34,919 nt of DNA from Spirochaetia bacterium (GCA_017649605.1 JAGCGL010000090.1:1-34919); one strand, 5' to 3'. Positions 1-6,697 are shown, numbered from the stretch's first letter. Program-made: numbers and translations. The notes: generated by a model not told the origin, from the sequence alone.

Positions 1-1
1 C

Positions 2-598
2 TGTCCCACCAAGGAGTTCCTGGCCGAGATTGATGCGGCACAGGTGGAGCTTCCATGGGTGCGGAAGAGAAGGTTCATCGACGAGTATGGCCTTAACGAG
101 GATGGCGCTGAGTTCCTTACCGAAGAGAAGGAGAAGGCAGACTTCTTCGAAAGCGCAGTCAAGGGCGGCATAAGCGTGGCAAACGCAGCATCCTGGATGC
201 GGGGCGAGGTGGCCAAGGACTTGAACAAAGCGAAGAAGAGCCTTGGAGAGAGCTTCCTTTCAGTCGAAAAATTTGTTACAGTGATTAAACTTCTGGAGAC
301 CGAGAAAATCAATGCTCAGGCTGCCAAGAAGGTGATGGATATAATCATAAACGAGGATGCGGACCCGATGCAGGTTATCGAGAAGAACAACCTGATGCAG
401 ACTGCAGACTCAGGCGAGGTTGAGGCAATGGTGGATAAACTCCTTGCCGACAACGCCAAGGTTGTGGCCCAGATCAAGGGTGGAGACCAGAAGCCGATTG
501 GATTCCTTATCGGACAGCTTATGAAGGTCAGCAGTGGAAAGGCAGACCCGAAGAAGGCAAGGGAATTGATACTTAATAAAATCTCTCAGTTGGGATGA
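2..598 (+). CDS. gatB: Asp-tRNA(Asn)/Glu-tRNA(Gln) amidotransferase subunit B, C-terminal part (5' truncated)
   Basis: The reading frame is open from base 2 to a TGA at 596-598, so the gene begins outside the window. The visible 198 residues match the GatB tail: an [16 protein letters not shown] segment leading into the helical GatB/YqeY domain ([16 protein letters not shown], then a final [19 protein letters not shown]). GatB is the tRNA-binding and glutaminyl-activating subunit of the GatCAB complex, which converts misacylated Glu-tRNA(Gln) or Asp-tRNA(Asn) to the amidated form in the cytoplasm. A GTG at 44 could be mistaken for a start but lies in the middle of conserved sequence. The gene is followed after 13 bases by aspS, a functional neighbour that makes Asp-tRNA, so the two are probably co-transcribed. 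Confidence 0.93.
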   Translation, partial: CPTKEFLAEIDAAQVELPWVRKRRFIDEYGLNEDGAEFLTEEKEKADFFESAVKGGISVANAASWMRGEVAKDLNKAKKSLGESFLSVEKFVTVIKLLETEKINAQAAKKVMDIIINEDADPMQVIEKNNLMQTADSGEVEAMVDKLLADNAKVVAQIKGGDQKPIGFLIGQLMKVSSGKADPKKARELILNKISQLG

Positions 599-611
599 TG
601 GAGCAGAATAT

Positions 612-2408
612 ATGAGATTACAGAGAAATTTCAGATGCGGCGAGCTTACCGCAAAAGATGTGGGAAAAGAGGTTACCCTGTGTGGATGGGTAGAGAACTA
701 CCGTGACCACGGCGGAATCATTTTTATCGACCTTACCGACCGGTGGGGACTGGCACAGATAGTATTTGACCCCGAGGTATGCGGAAAAGAGATCCACGAC
801 CTGGCTGGCGGACTCAGAAGCCAGTTTGTCATCGCTGCCAAGGGTACTGTTCGGCTGCGCCCCGAGGGAATGGCCAACCCTAAGCTTTCAACCGGCGAGA
901 TCGAAGTATATATCACCGACATGGAGATTCTGAACAAGTCCAAGACCCCTCCGTTCGAGGCGCTTCATGCCGAGAAGGTGAATGACGAGACCCGTCTTAA
1001 ATATCGCTATATCGACCTGCGGAACCCTGCCATCAGAAACTGCCTGGTATTCAGAAGCAAGCTGATGCACGCTATCCGCGAGTATTTCTATAAGAATGAC
1101 TTTGTGGAGGTGGAGACCCCAATCCTCAACAAGTCCACACCAGAGGGTGCCCGGGACTACCTGGTTCCAAGCCGTGTCCGCGAAGGCTGCTTCTACGCTC
1201 TGCCGCAGAGCCCTCAGCTTTTCAAGCAGATTCTTATGACAGCAGGCTTCGACCGCTATATCCAGATTGCAAAGTGTTTCCGCGACGAGGACCTGCGTGC
1301 CGACAGACAGCCTGAGTTCACCCAGGTGGATATGGAGATGTCCTTCATCACACAGGATGACATAATCGCAGTAGTAGAAGGCCTTTTCAAGGAGCTTTTC
1401 AAGGAATTCCTGAACATCGACCTGAAGCTTCCTCTTCCACGGATGACCTATCAGGAAGCTATGCTCAAGTACGGCTGTGACAAGCCGGACCTGCGCTTCG
1501 GCCTTGAGATCAAGGAGCTTTCCGATGTATTTGCCAATACCGAGTTCTCGGTATTCAAAAACACACTTGCAAAGAAAGGCAAGGTAAGAGGTATCAACCT
1601 GAAGGGGGCATGCTCCAAGCTGGCAAGAAAAGATTTGGATGCCATGACCGACTTTGTAAAGCCGCTCCGCGGAAAAGGCGTTGCATGGATCAAGATGAAT
1701 CCGGACGGCCCTCAGTCACCTATCATCAAGTTCTTCACCGAGGCAGAGTCCAAGGCCCTGTACGAGCGGATGGAGGCAGAGGTGGGCGATGTGCTCATCT
1801 TCGTTGCCGATACCGAGAAAATCGTATGCAACTGTCTCTCCGAGCTCCGAAACTTCTTCGGAAAGAAGCTGGGCCTTTACGACGAGAACGAGAAATGCCT
1901 CTCCTGGATTGTAGACTTCCCTATGTTCGAACTGGACGATCAGGGCAAGCTCTCCGCAGTACACCACCCGTTCACAGCACCGGTCAAGGAAGACCTGCCT
2001 AAGCTTTATAGCGGCGACCTTCTGAATATCCGCACCGATGCTTACGATATCGTATTCAACGGCCACGAGGCTGGCGGTGGAAGTATCAGAATCCATGATC
2101 CACAGCTGCAGGAGAAGATTCTTGAGGTGCTTGGAATTCCTCTGGAGCAGGCACGGCAGCAGTTCGGCTTCCTGCTTGATGCCCTGGAGCTTGGAACACC
2201 GCCGCACGGAGGACTCGCACTCGGCCTTGACCGCCTTGTAATGCTCTTCCTTGGCACCGAGTCCATCAGGGATGTAATCGCATTCCCGAAGACACAGAAG
2301 GCAACCTGTATGATGTGCGACACCCCGACCCCTGTTTCACAGGCACAGCTGGACGAACTCCACATCGCAGTCACCCTGCCGCCTGAAGAGGACAGCAAGG
2401 ACGCGTAA
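612..2408 (+). CDS. aspS: Aspartyl-tRNA synthetase, bacterial type with GAD insertion
   Basis: A 598-residue class II aminoacyl-tRNA synthetase, the normal length of the bacterial enzyme. The N-terminal OB-fold anticodon-binding domain (about residues 1-110) carries [20 protein letters not shown]. Class II motif 2 appears as [19 protein letters not shown], and motif 3 as [20 protein letters not shown] near the C-terminus. The region around residues 280-420 is the GAD insertion found in bacterial AspRS. The start ATG at 612 is preceded by a GGAG at about 600. The enzyme charges tRNA(Asp), and with GatCAB in the same operon may also be non-discriminating and charge tRNA(Asn); the sequence alone does not settle this. 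A clear intrinsic terminator follows at 2428. Confidence 0.97.
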   Translation: MRLQRNFRCGELTAKDVGKEVTLCGWVENYRDHGGIIFIDLTDRWGLAQIVFDPEVCGKEIHDLAGGLRSQFVIAAKGTVRLRPEGMANPKLSTGEIEVYITDMEILNKSKTPPFEALHAEKVNDETRLKYRYIDLRNPAIRNCLVFRSKLMHAIREYFYKNDFVEVETPILNKSTPEGARDYLVPSRVREGCFYALPQSPQLFKQILMTAGFDRYIQIAKCFRDEDLRADRQPEFTQVDMEMSFITQDDIIAVVEGLFKELFKEFLNIDLKLPLPRMTYQEAMLKYGCDKPDLRFGLEIKELSDVFANTEFSVFKNTLAKKGKVRGINLKGACSKLARKDLDAMTDFVKPLRGKGVAWIKMNPDGPQSPIIKFFTEAESKALYERMEAEVGDVLIFVADTEKIVCNCLSELRNFFGKKLGLYDENEKCLSWIVDFPMFELDDQGKLSAVHHPFTAPVKEDLPKLYSGDLLNIRTDAYDIVFNGHEAGGGSIRIHDPQLQEKILEVLGIPLEQARQQFGFLLDALELGTPPHGGLALGLDRLVMLFLGTESIRDVIAFPKTQKATCMMCDTPTPVSQAQLDELHIAVTLPPEEDSKDA

Positions 2409-2427
2409 GCGCCCTTTTATATAGCGG

Positions 2428-2456
2428 AAAGCGGGGTCGCAAGGCTCCGCTTTTTT
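2428..2456 (+). terminator. Rho-independent terminator of gatB-aspS
   Basis: AAAGCGG (2428-2434) pairs perfectly with CCGCTTT (2447-2453), and the right arm runs into a T tract. It lies 20 bases after the aspS stop and separates the housekeeping operon from the island that follows. Confidence 0.85.
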
Positions 2457-2479
2457 ATTTTTATAGAAAGTTTTTCACT

Positions 2480-2512
2480 GTATCACTATTTGATACACCC
2501 CCGCTGTAAAAT
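2480..2512 (+). promoter_or_regulatory. WYL-type operator A with -10, promoter of the XRE/rtcB operon
   Basis: GTATCA (2480-2485), spacer CTATT, TGATAC (2491-2496) form a 6-bp perfect inverted repeat with the TATCA-N5-TGATA core shared by eight sites in this window. A -10-like TAAAAT lies at 2507-2512, starting 19 bases after the repeat centre (2488), the spacing seen at the other sites. No TTGACA-like hexamer is present. The predicted transcription start is near 2519, giving a leader of about 250 bases before the XRE gene. Confidence 0.7.
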
Positions 2513-2529
2513 TAAAGTACAACTTTAAT
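2511..2529. promoter_or_regulatory. Palindrome over the predicted start site, candidate XRE autorepressor operator
   Basis: ATTAAAGT (2511-2518), ACA, ACTTTAAT (2522-2529) is a perfect 8-bp inverted repeat. It overlaps the last two bases of the -10 element and the predicted transcription start of the operon whose first clear regulator is an XRE protein. A short-spacer palindrome of this kind at the start site is the usual position for an XRE-family repressor. It is unlike the WYL-type box just upstream, so two regulators may meet at this promoter. Binding is inferred. Confidence 0.5.
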
Positions 2530-2594
2530 GACAAAAGTTTTTAAGAGTGCTATAGTGGGGTTCACCAGATTTCTAAATAGGAGGATTTGTTCGA

Positions 2595-2729
2595 ATGAGT
2601 AGCTATCAGACCCCATATAAAACCACGCTCAAAGAAGAACGCGGATACGAGCGCTTGTTTGAGCAGTGCTCACTGCCAATCCGGCAAGAAGACCCCCAGC
2701 CGCAGCGCCTATGCGCTGTTGAATTTTAA
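2595..2729 (+). CDS. Possible 44-residue protein of unknown function
   Basis: ATG at 2595 is preceded by AGGAGG (2579-2584) at 10-base spacing and opens a 44-codon frame ending in TAA at 2727-2729. The product begins MSSYQTPYKTTLKEERGY and is charged, with a proline/glutamine-rich C-terminal part. I do not recognise it. It is the first possible gene after operator A and lies 42 bases before the XRE gene. The same stretch contains several perfect hairpins, and a second frame across its distal half also reads plausibly (GKKTPSRSAYALLNFKRSR, stop at about 2740) but has no start. It may therefore be a leader peptide, a frameshifted remnant, or part of a structured RNA. Confidence 0.35.
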   Translation: MSSYQTPYKTTLKEERGYERLFEQCSLPIRQEDPQPQRLCAVEF

Positions 2730-2757
2730 GCGGAGCCGATAAAGAAGAAGGCTCTGC
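2640..2757 (+). other. Cluster of hairpins in the leader of the XRE/rtcB operon
   Basis: CGGAT (2640-2644) can pair with ATCCG (about 2680-2684), enclosing the perfect repeat GCAGTG-CT-CACTGC. Next comes CAGCGC-CTAT-GCGCTG (2703-2718), and then GCGGAGCC (2730-2737) facing GGCTCTGC (2750-2757) across a 12-base loop, with one G-T pair. None is followed by a T tract. The stretch is clearly more GC-rich than the sequence on either side. It could be a structured leader or a small RNA made with rtcB. It does not fit a tRNA cloverleaf. The folding is by eye only. Confidence 0.3.
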
Positions 2758-2771
2758 AAAGGAGCTTTCAG

Positions 2772-3014
2772 ATGAAATCTGATTACATAAGGCCTGTTCT
2801 TGACCTTCCTGCAACAGGTGCAAAAATTAAGACATTGATGAAAAAGAATGGAATGACCGTCCGGTTCCTCCAGGATGTTTTTGAGACTTCTTATCCTCAG
2901 GCTATCTATAACTGGCTTTCTGGAAAGAATATGCCTTCTATAGATAATCTTGTTATTCTTGCCGAGGTTTTCGGAGTTCCCGTGGACGAGATTGTGGTGG
3001 TCACAAGGGAGTAG
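2772..3014 (+). CDS. XRE-family helix-turn-helix regulator
   Basis: An 80-residue protein that is almost entirely one XRE (Cro/C1-type) DNA-binding domain: KIKTLMKKNGMTVRFLQDVF forms the first helices, SYPQAIYNWLSGKNMPSIDN is the recognition turn, and LVILAEVFGVPVDEIV is the closing helix pair. The family usually acts as a dimeric repressor, often of its own promoter. The ATG at 2772 has AGGAG eight bases upstream. It ends four bases before rtcB and must be co-transcribed with it. A perfect palindrome at 2511-2529, over the predicted start site of this operon, is its most likely operator. There is no sensor domain, so it may set a threshold or switch off the response rather than sense damage. 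Confidence is high for the fold and low for the target. Confidence 0.88.
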   Translation: MKSDYIRPVLDLPATGAKIKTLMKKNGMTVRFLQDVFETSYPQAIYNWLSGKNMPSIDNLVILAEVFGVPVDEIVVVTRE

Positions 3015-3018
3015 GAAA

Positions 3019-4266
3019 ATGAAGGAAATAAACGGAAAATATAATATTGCGAAAGTATTTACAGACAATGTGGATGATAAATCCATAAGCCAGATCAGGG
3101 TTCTCTGCGACCAGTCCTTTACCGAAGGCTCAAAGATCCGGCTTATGCCCGATGTCCACGCTGGGGCCGGCTGTACTATCGGCACAACCATGACTATTAC
3201 AGACAAGATTTGTCCCAATTTGGTGGGAGTTGATATCGGCTGTGGCATGGAAACCCTTATGTTCCACGCCGATTCGCCTACCAGCCGGAACTTCGAGCCG
3301 GAAAAGCTTGATAAGATTATCAGGGGCAACATTCCCTCGGGATTTGATATCCGAAAGTTTCCTCATCCTTTCACAGAGGATGTGGAGTGGGACAGCATCA
3401 GGGGCAAGTATGATAAAAACAGGGCAAAGCGAAGCCTGGGTACCCTTGGCGGCGGAAACCACTTTATCGAGGCTGACCGGGATGACGATGGAAACCTCTA
3501 CATCGTGGTTCACTCCGGTAGCCGCCATGCAGGGCTTGAGATTGCCAACTACTACCAGGAGGAAGCCTGGAAGCAGTTGAATCAGAACAGGGATATAGAT
3601 ATCAGCGCCCTTATTGCCACAATGAAGGAGCAGGGCAGGCAGACCGAGATCGAGACAGAGCTCAGGAAGCTCAAGACCCAGGTGAAGACCGATGTTCCCC
3701 AGGATCTTGCATATGTGAGCGGCCAGCTTTTTGAGGATTACATCAACGACATGAGGATAATGCAGCACTTTGCAGTGCTCAACCGGAAGGCCATGATAAA
3801 GACAATCTGTGTGGGATTGCGGACAGACCCGGCGGAGATAGCGGAGCAATTCACCACTATCCACAACTATATCGATACCGATGCCATGATTCTCCGGAAG
3901 GGGGCAGTAAGCGCAAAGGCCGGGGAAAAACTGCTCATCCCTATGAACATGCGGGATGGCAGCCTTATCTGCATCGGCAAGGGTAATGAGGACTGGAACT
4001 GCTCTGCGCCCCATGGTGCGGGACGGCTGATGAGCCGCTCCCAGGCCCGGCACCAGCTTCAGCTTGAGGATTTTAAGACCCAGATGGCGGGAATATATTC
4101 CACTACCGTCGGATTGGATACCATTGATGAGGCCCCAATGGCTTATAAACCTATGGAGGATATCCTGGAAAACATAAAGCCAACAGCAGATGTAATCCGG
4201 GTTATCAAGCCTGTCTATAACTTCAAGGCCAGTGATGACCCTCCCTGGGGCCGTCGGCGAAAATAA
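3019..4266 (+). CDS. rtcB: RtcB-family RNA ligase (3'-phosphate or 2',3'-cyclic phosphate to 5'-OH)
   Basis: A 415-residue RtcB protein. The metal- and guanylate-binding residues are all visible: MPDVHAGAG, GVDIGCGM (D72, C75), GGGNHF (N147, H148), HSGSR (H165), IHNY (H282) and the guanylylated histidine in APHGAGR (H332). RtcB seals RNA ends made by cleavage, joining a 3'-phosphate or 2',3'-cyclic phosphate to a 5'-hydroxyl with GTP and Mn2+. Bacterial RtcB is associated with repair of tRNA or rRNA cut by toxins or stress nucleases. The ATG at 3019 follows a short GTAGGA-like site, four bases after the XRE stop. The frame stays open upstream to 2950, but that part overlaps the XRE gene and has no RtcB sequence. 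No RtcA cyclase or archease lies nearby. The usual bacterial RtcR activator is absent; control by WYL and XRE proteins is inferred. Confidence 0.95.
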   Translation: MKEINGKYNIAKVFTDNVDDKSISQIRVLCDQSFTEGSKIRLMPDVHAGAGCTIGTTMTITDKICPNLVGVDIGCGMETLMFHADSPTSRNFEPEKLDKIIRGNIPSGFDIRKFPHPFTEDVEWDSIRGKYDKNRAKRSLGTLGGGNHFIEADRDDDGNLYIVVHSGSRHAGLEIANYYQEEAWKQLNQNRDIDISALIATMKEQGRQTEIETELRKLKTQVKTDVPQDLAYVSGQLFEDYINDMRIMQHFAVLNRKAMIKTICVGLRTDPAEIAEQFTTIHNYIDTDAMILRKGAVSAKAGEKLLIPMNMRDGSLICIGKGNEDWNCSAPHGAGRLMSRSQARHQLQLEDFKTQMAGIYSTTVGLDTIDEAPMAYKPMEDILENIKPTADVIRVIKPVYNFKASDDPPWGRRRK

Positions 4267-4282
4267 TTTTCTCTCTTTTCTA

Positions 4283-4320
4283 CCACTCTGTCGCATAATG
4301 ATAGAGTGGTTTTTTATATT
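4283..4320 (+). promoter_or_regulatory. WYL-type operator G with -10, promoter of the exonuclease gene; also resembles the rtcB terminator
   Basis: CCACTCTGTCG (4283-4293), spacer CATAA, TGATAGAGTGG (4299-4309) is an 11-base inverted repeat with two mismatches. It has the same core and CACTC flank as the other boxes. A -10-like TATATT at 4315-4320 starts 19 bases after the centre (4296). The repeat also ends in a run of six T (4310-4315) only 17 bases after the rtcB stop, so the same bases could form an intrinsic terminator for rtcB. Confidence 0.72.
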
Positions 4321-4340
4321 TGTCTCAAAAGGAAAAACAA

Positions 4341-4916
4341 ATGAAAGGACTTGATTATGTTGCAATTGATTTTGAGACAGCAAACACATACTCCAACAGC
4401 GCGTGCTCGGTGGGGTTGGTACGGTTTGTCGACGGCAAGGAGGTCGCAAGATTCTATTCGCTCATCCATCCGGCTAAGATGTATTTTATCCCCGAATGGA
4501 CAGAGACGATTCATCATATCTCCTATGCTGATGTGCGGAACAAGCCCCAGTTCCCAGAGGTCTGGGATACCTTCGTGGTCCCGTTCCTGGCACAGGTCCC
4601 TGGTCTCCCGCTGGTAGCCCATAACGCCGGCTTTGACATGAATGTGATCAGGAGCTGTATGGACTATTATGGAATGCCGGTTCCAGAGCTTTGTTACTTT
4701 GATTCATTGAAGGTGGCCCAGAAAACATGGCCGGAGCTTGATTGTCACAGGCTCACATACCTGGGGGAGAAGTTTTTGATTGAATATAACGCCCATGAGG
4801 CTCTGGACGATGCCCGAACCTGCGGCAAGATAATAAATCTGGCGGCGAAGGCTCAGGATGCAGATTCTGTTGATGAGCTCCTTGCCGCCTGTGGTTTGGA
4901 GATGAGAAGGTTATGA
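4341..4916 (+). CDS. DEDDh-type 3'-5' exonuclease (DnaQ/PolC proofreading-domain fold)
   Basis: A 191-residue single-domain exonuclease. Exo I is YVAIDFETA with the D-x-E pair; Exo II is VAHNAGFDMNVI; Exo III is YNAHEALDDARTCG with the H and D of the DEDDh class. These bind two metal ions to remove nucleotides from 3' ends of DNA or RNA. It is a stand-alone protein, not part of a polymerase, and could process damaged RNA or DNA ends. The ATG at 4341 has AAAAGGA eight bases upstream. An in-frame TTG at 4320 would overlap the -10 element and is unlikely. The last six bases overlap the end of the convergent gene on the other strand. Operator G lies directly upstream, so it is probably in the same regulon as rtcB. 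Confidence 0.88.
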   Translation: MKGLDYVAIDFETANTYSNSACSVGLVRFVDGKEVARFYSLIHPAKMYFIPEWTETIHHISYADVRNKPQFPEVWDTFVVPFLAQVPGLPLVAHNAGFDMNVIRSCMDYYGMPVPELCYFDSLKVAQKTWPELDCHRLTYLGEKFLIEYNAHEALDDARTCGKIINLAAKAQDADSVDELLAACGLEMRRL

Positions 4917-5735
4917 GATTATGCAAACATTCCGGGCGCCGAAGACCTTCTGAAGGTCTTCTTCAAGCCACTCTGTCTGCCAGACCATAAGGACTCTGTT
5001 GTAGCTGCCGTCTTCCTTGTTCACAAGGAAGGTGGAGACGGTATAGCTTCCATCGCCGTTAGGCTCCTTGAGACAGACAAGGCTGGTTTTTTCTATCACC
5101 TCGTCGATATTTTCGTGGTCTTCATAAGAGCCGAAAAGCGTTCTCAGAAGGATGATCTCTGGTGGGTCACCTGCATTCGGGTTCTCTTTCACCTCCTGGT
5201 TGTGCCGGATCTGGGCCTCTGTCAGGATGCCTTTAGCGTCAATATCGCTAAGCCCAAGAGAGCCGACACACTTGTCTTTATCAGCAGACCAACATCTTGC
5301 CAGGCAGAAAAAAAGTTCTCCCAGGCGTTCAGGGGTTTCAAAGGTGGAAGCCTGAACATCGGGGGCGGTGACACCATATCTGCACCAGTTGACAAAATCC
5401 TTTCTGCGGCCGATTTCTCCGCCCAGATGCTTTCCGAGCATTGACTTTGCCCGAGCAATAATCTCATCTGCGGGGAGCGGCTTGTTCACAGAATCTTCGG
5501 TCTCGCGCTTCACTACAATAGGCTTTGACCCCATGAAATATGACATAAATTCTAGGGTGAACACTGGCTCCGGTTTTTCGGAGGTGGGGACTGGCAGGTA
5601 GATTACCTCACCGTGGCCGATGTAGATGCCATAGTGATACCTTGCAGAGATAATGTCGCCCGGTACAGGAAAGAGGGTTTCTGCCATTGCTTTGTCGATT
5701 GTTTCAAGAATTGCATCGCTCATGTTTTTCTCCAT
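4911..5735 (-). CDS. LRAT-domain protein with lost catalytic residues and a C-terminal extension
   Basis: A 274-residue protein. Residues about 20-130 align by eye with the LRAT fold of the next gene upstream: PGDIISARYHYGIYIGHGEV matches its GDIVFTDRG...KHYGIYVGHDSV, and DFVNWCRYG matches EHFANWCRY. The family is a permuted NlpC/P60 papain-like fold with a His-His-Cys centre that transfers acyl groups or cuts phospholipids. Here the first His (YHYGIY) remains, but the second is Tyr (VIYLP against VIHFAG) and the nucleophile Cys of NNCEHF is Arg (GRRKDF). It is therefore probably a pseudoenzyme. The last 140 residues match nothing I know. The start at 5735 has AAGGAG nine bases upstream; ten-plus residues of open frame before it run into operator B. 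Confidence 0.75.
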   Translation of the reverse strand: MEKNMSDAILETIDKAMAETLFPVPGDIISARYHYGIYIGHGEVIYLPVPTSEKPEPVFTLEFMSYFMGSKPIVVKRETEDSVNKPLPADEIIARAKSMLGKHLGGEIGRRKDFVNWCRYGVTAPDVQASTFETPERLGELFFCLARCWSADKDKCVGSLGLSDIDAKGILTEAQIRHNQEVKENPNAGDPPEIILLRTLFGSYEDHENIDEVIEKTSLVCLKEPNGDGSYTVSTFLVNKEDGSYNRVLMVWQTEWLEEDLQKVFGARNVCIIS

Positions 5736-5765
5736 AGTTTCTCCTTTTTTTAGATTTAAAATAAA

Positions 5766-5803
5766 ATTATAACGGGTCACTCTATCATTTCGTGATAGAG
5801 TGA
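5766..5803 (-). promoter_or_regulatory. WYL-type operator B with -10, promoter of the LRAT pseudoenzyme gene
   Basis: TCACTCTATCA (5777-5787), spacer TTTCG, TGATAGAGTGA (5793-5803) is a perfect 11-bp inverted repeat, the best copy in the window. On the minus strand a perfect TATAAT occupies 5771-5766, starting 19 bases from the centre (5790). There is no -35 consensus. The predicted start site is near 5759, with a short leader to the start codon at 5735. Confidence 0.82.
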
Positions 5804-5836
5804 AAAATATTTTGAGAAATTTTGAAATTTATTAAA

Positions 5837-6292
5837 TTATTTGCAAGATTTTACATCTTTTTTGGCCATTTTTAGACCGAACAATACTCCTGTACCGATT
5901 GTTACCAGCAGGATTTTGGCCATATTTATCCCGGCTTCAACCTGACTGGATGTGTGCTCATCATAGCGGCACCAGTTGGCAAAATGCTCGCAGTTGTTGA
6001 AGAGAAGGCTGTAATTGCCCTTGCAGCTATAAAGCTTTGACCTTGCCCTCCTGATGATTTCTCTCTTAGGCAGAGGCTCTCTGCCCTCATCATCCTGAAT
6101 CTCAAGCAGGTCGCCCCGGAGGAAATCCTCAACCGAGGTCTCTATGATATCTGCCTGGGAAGCCTCGATCTCGTGCCCTTTGGGCCCGGCGAAATGGATT
6201 ACGCTGTCATGCCCCACATAAATACCATAATGCTTATACAAGCCCCGGTCGGTAAAAACTATATCGCCGAGGGATGGATTAGTGTTGTTCAT
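5837..6292 (-). CDS. LRAT-domain acyltransferase/phospholipase-like protein with C-terminal membrane segment
   Basis: A 151-residue protein with a complete LRAT catalytic set: LYKHYGIYVGHDSVIHFAG gives both histidines and LLFNNCEHFANWCRY the nucleophile cysteine. Proteins of this fold, including eukaryotic LRAT and HRASLS/PLA2G16, transfer or remove acyl chains of phospholipids. The C-terminal stretch MAKILLVTIGTGVLFGLKMA is a single predicted membrane helix, the same layout as the HRASLS group, so the protein probably sits on the cytoplasmic membrane facing its lipid substrate. The start has AAGGAGGGAG directly upstream. It lies 11 bases after the zinc-finger gene and is probably co-transcribed from operators C and D. 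Its paralogue downstream has its own operator. Confidence 0.85.
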   Translation of the reverse strand: MNNTNPSLGDIVFTDRGLYKHYGIYVGHDSVIHFAGPKGHEIEASQADIIETSVEDFLRGDLLEIQDDEGREPLPKREIIRRARSKLYSCKGNYSLLFNNCEHFANWCRYDEHTSSQVEAGINMAKILLVTIGTGVLFGLKMAKKDVKSCK

Positions 6293-6303
6293 TTTCTCCC
6301 TCC

Positions 6304-6555
6304 TTATAATACCGGTGAATGATTACCCTTGTTTGCTCCATTCGGGTGCCTTGGACATCTAAGAGCAGTCATGGAGCGTATACTGCTAAACCTGAATCCG
6401 CAGAATTTGCAGGTATACTGCGATTTTTCAGAACCTTCATACAGTTTGTGGTAGCCTTTGTTCGGCCCCAAAGGATGCCGGGCGCATCTGCATGCTGTAA
6501 GCGATCTTGGGCTAGGATAAGACATGCCACAGTATTCACAATAATAGTTTGCCAT
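6304..6555 (-). CDS. Small protein with two copies of a Cys/His zinc-finger-like repeat
   Basis: With the start at 6555 the protein has 83 residues and is two tandem copies (about residues 4-36 and 46-78) of one pattern: C-x2-C-G, aromatic, R-S-hydrophobic-T, R-C-x-R-H-P-x-G-x-N-K-G-x-H. The C-x2-C...C-x2-H set could bind zinc in each copy. I do not know a named family or function; nucleic-acid or protein binding is a guess. The start is not certain. ATG 6555 follows AAGGAG at a long 14-base spacing. The frame is also open to an ATG at 6673-6675 with a signal-peptide-like stretch, but that would place operator D inside the gene. It heads a likely operon with the LRAT gene. Confidence 0.68.
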   Translation of the reverse strand: MANYYCEYCGMSYPSPRSLTACRCARHPLGPNKGYHKLYEGSEKSQYTCKFCGFRFSSIRSMTALRCPRHPNGANKGNHSPVL

Positions 6556-6563
6556 CGCTTGTA

Positions 6564-6599
6564 TTTGTACTCCTTGTGGTTTATCATTTCCTGATAGAC
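6564..6599 (-). promoter_or_regulatory. WYL-type operator D with weak -10, proximal promoter of the zinc-finger/LRAT genes
   Basis: GTTTATCA (6579-6586), spacer TTTCC, TGATAGAC (6592-6599) match in seven of eight arm positions. The best minus-strand -10 is TACAAA at 6569-6564, starting 20 bases from the centre (6589). Transcription from it would begin at or within two bases of the ATG at 6555, a leaderless message. Confidence 0.55.
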
Positions 6600-6660
6600 A
6601 ACTTGCTGATAACAGAAAAAATAAAAGAATTTTTACCTTTGTGTTTAAAATCACAAGGAA

Positions 6661-6697
6661 AGAATACCAAGGCACTCTGTCATTTCATGATAGAGTG
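6661..6697 (-). promoter_or_regulatory. WYL-type operator C with -10, distal promoter of the zinc-finger/LRAT genes
   Basis: CACTCTGTCA (6673-6682), spacer TTTCA, TGATAGAGTG (6688-6697) differ at one arm position. The minus-strand TATTCT at 6666-6661 starts 19 bases from the centre (6685). The predicted message begins near 6654 and would include the AAGGAG before ATG 6555. It lies 50 bases after the AAA gene end, with no convincing terminator between, so read-through from that operon is also possible. Confidence 0.68.

Noticed and set aside
2584..2605. TTCGAAT resembling a tRNA T loop
   Set aside because: The flanking bases do not pair to form a T stem and no acceptor or anticodon arm fits.
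3130..4449. 439-codon open frame on the minus strand opposite rtcB
   Set aside because: It is a shadow of the rtcB codons: no known domain, odd composition and no ribosome site, while rtcB has all its motifs.
6369..6587. 72-codon minus-strand frame starting in operator D
   Set aside because: It overlaps the zinc-finger gene in another frame and shows no domain or ribosome site.
6556..6675. Signal-peptide-like N-terminal extension of the zinc-finger protein
   Set aside because: It has no ribosome site, would place operator D inside the coding region, and would export a small Cys/His protein. It is more likely chance hydrophobic translation of AT-rich DNA.
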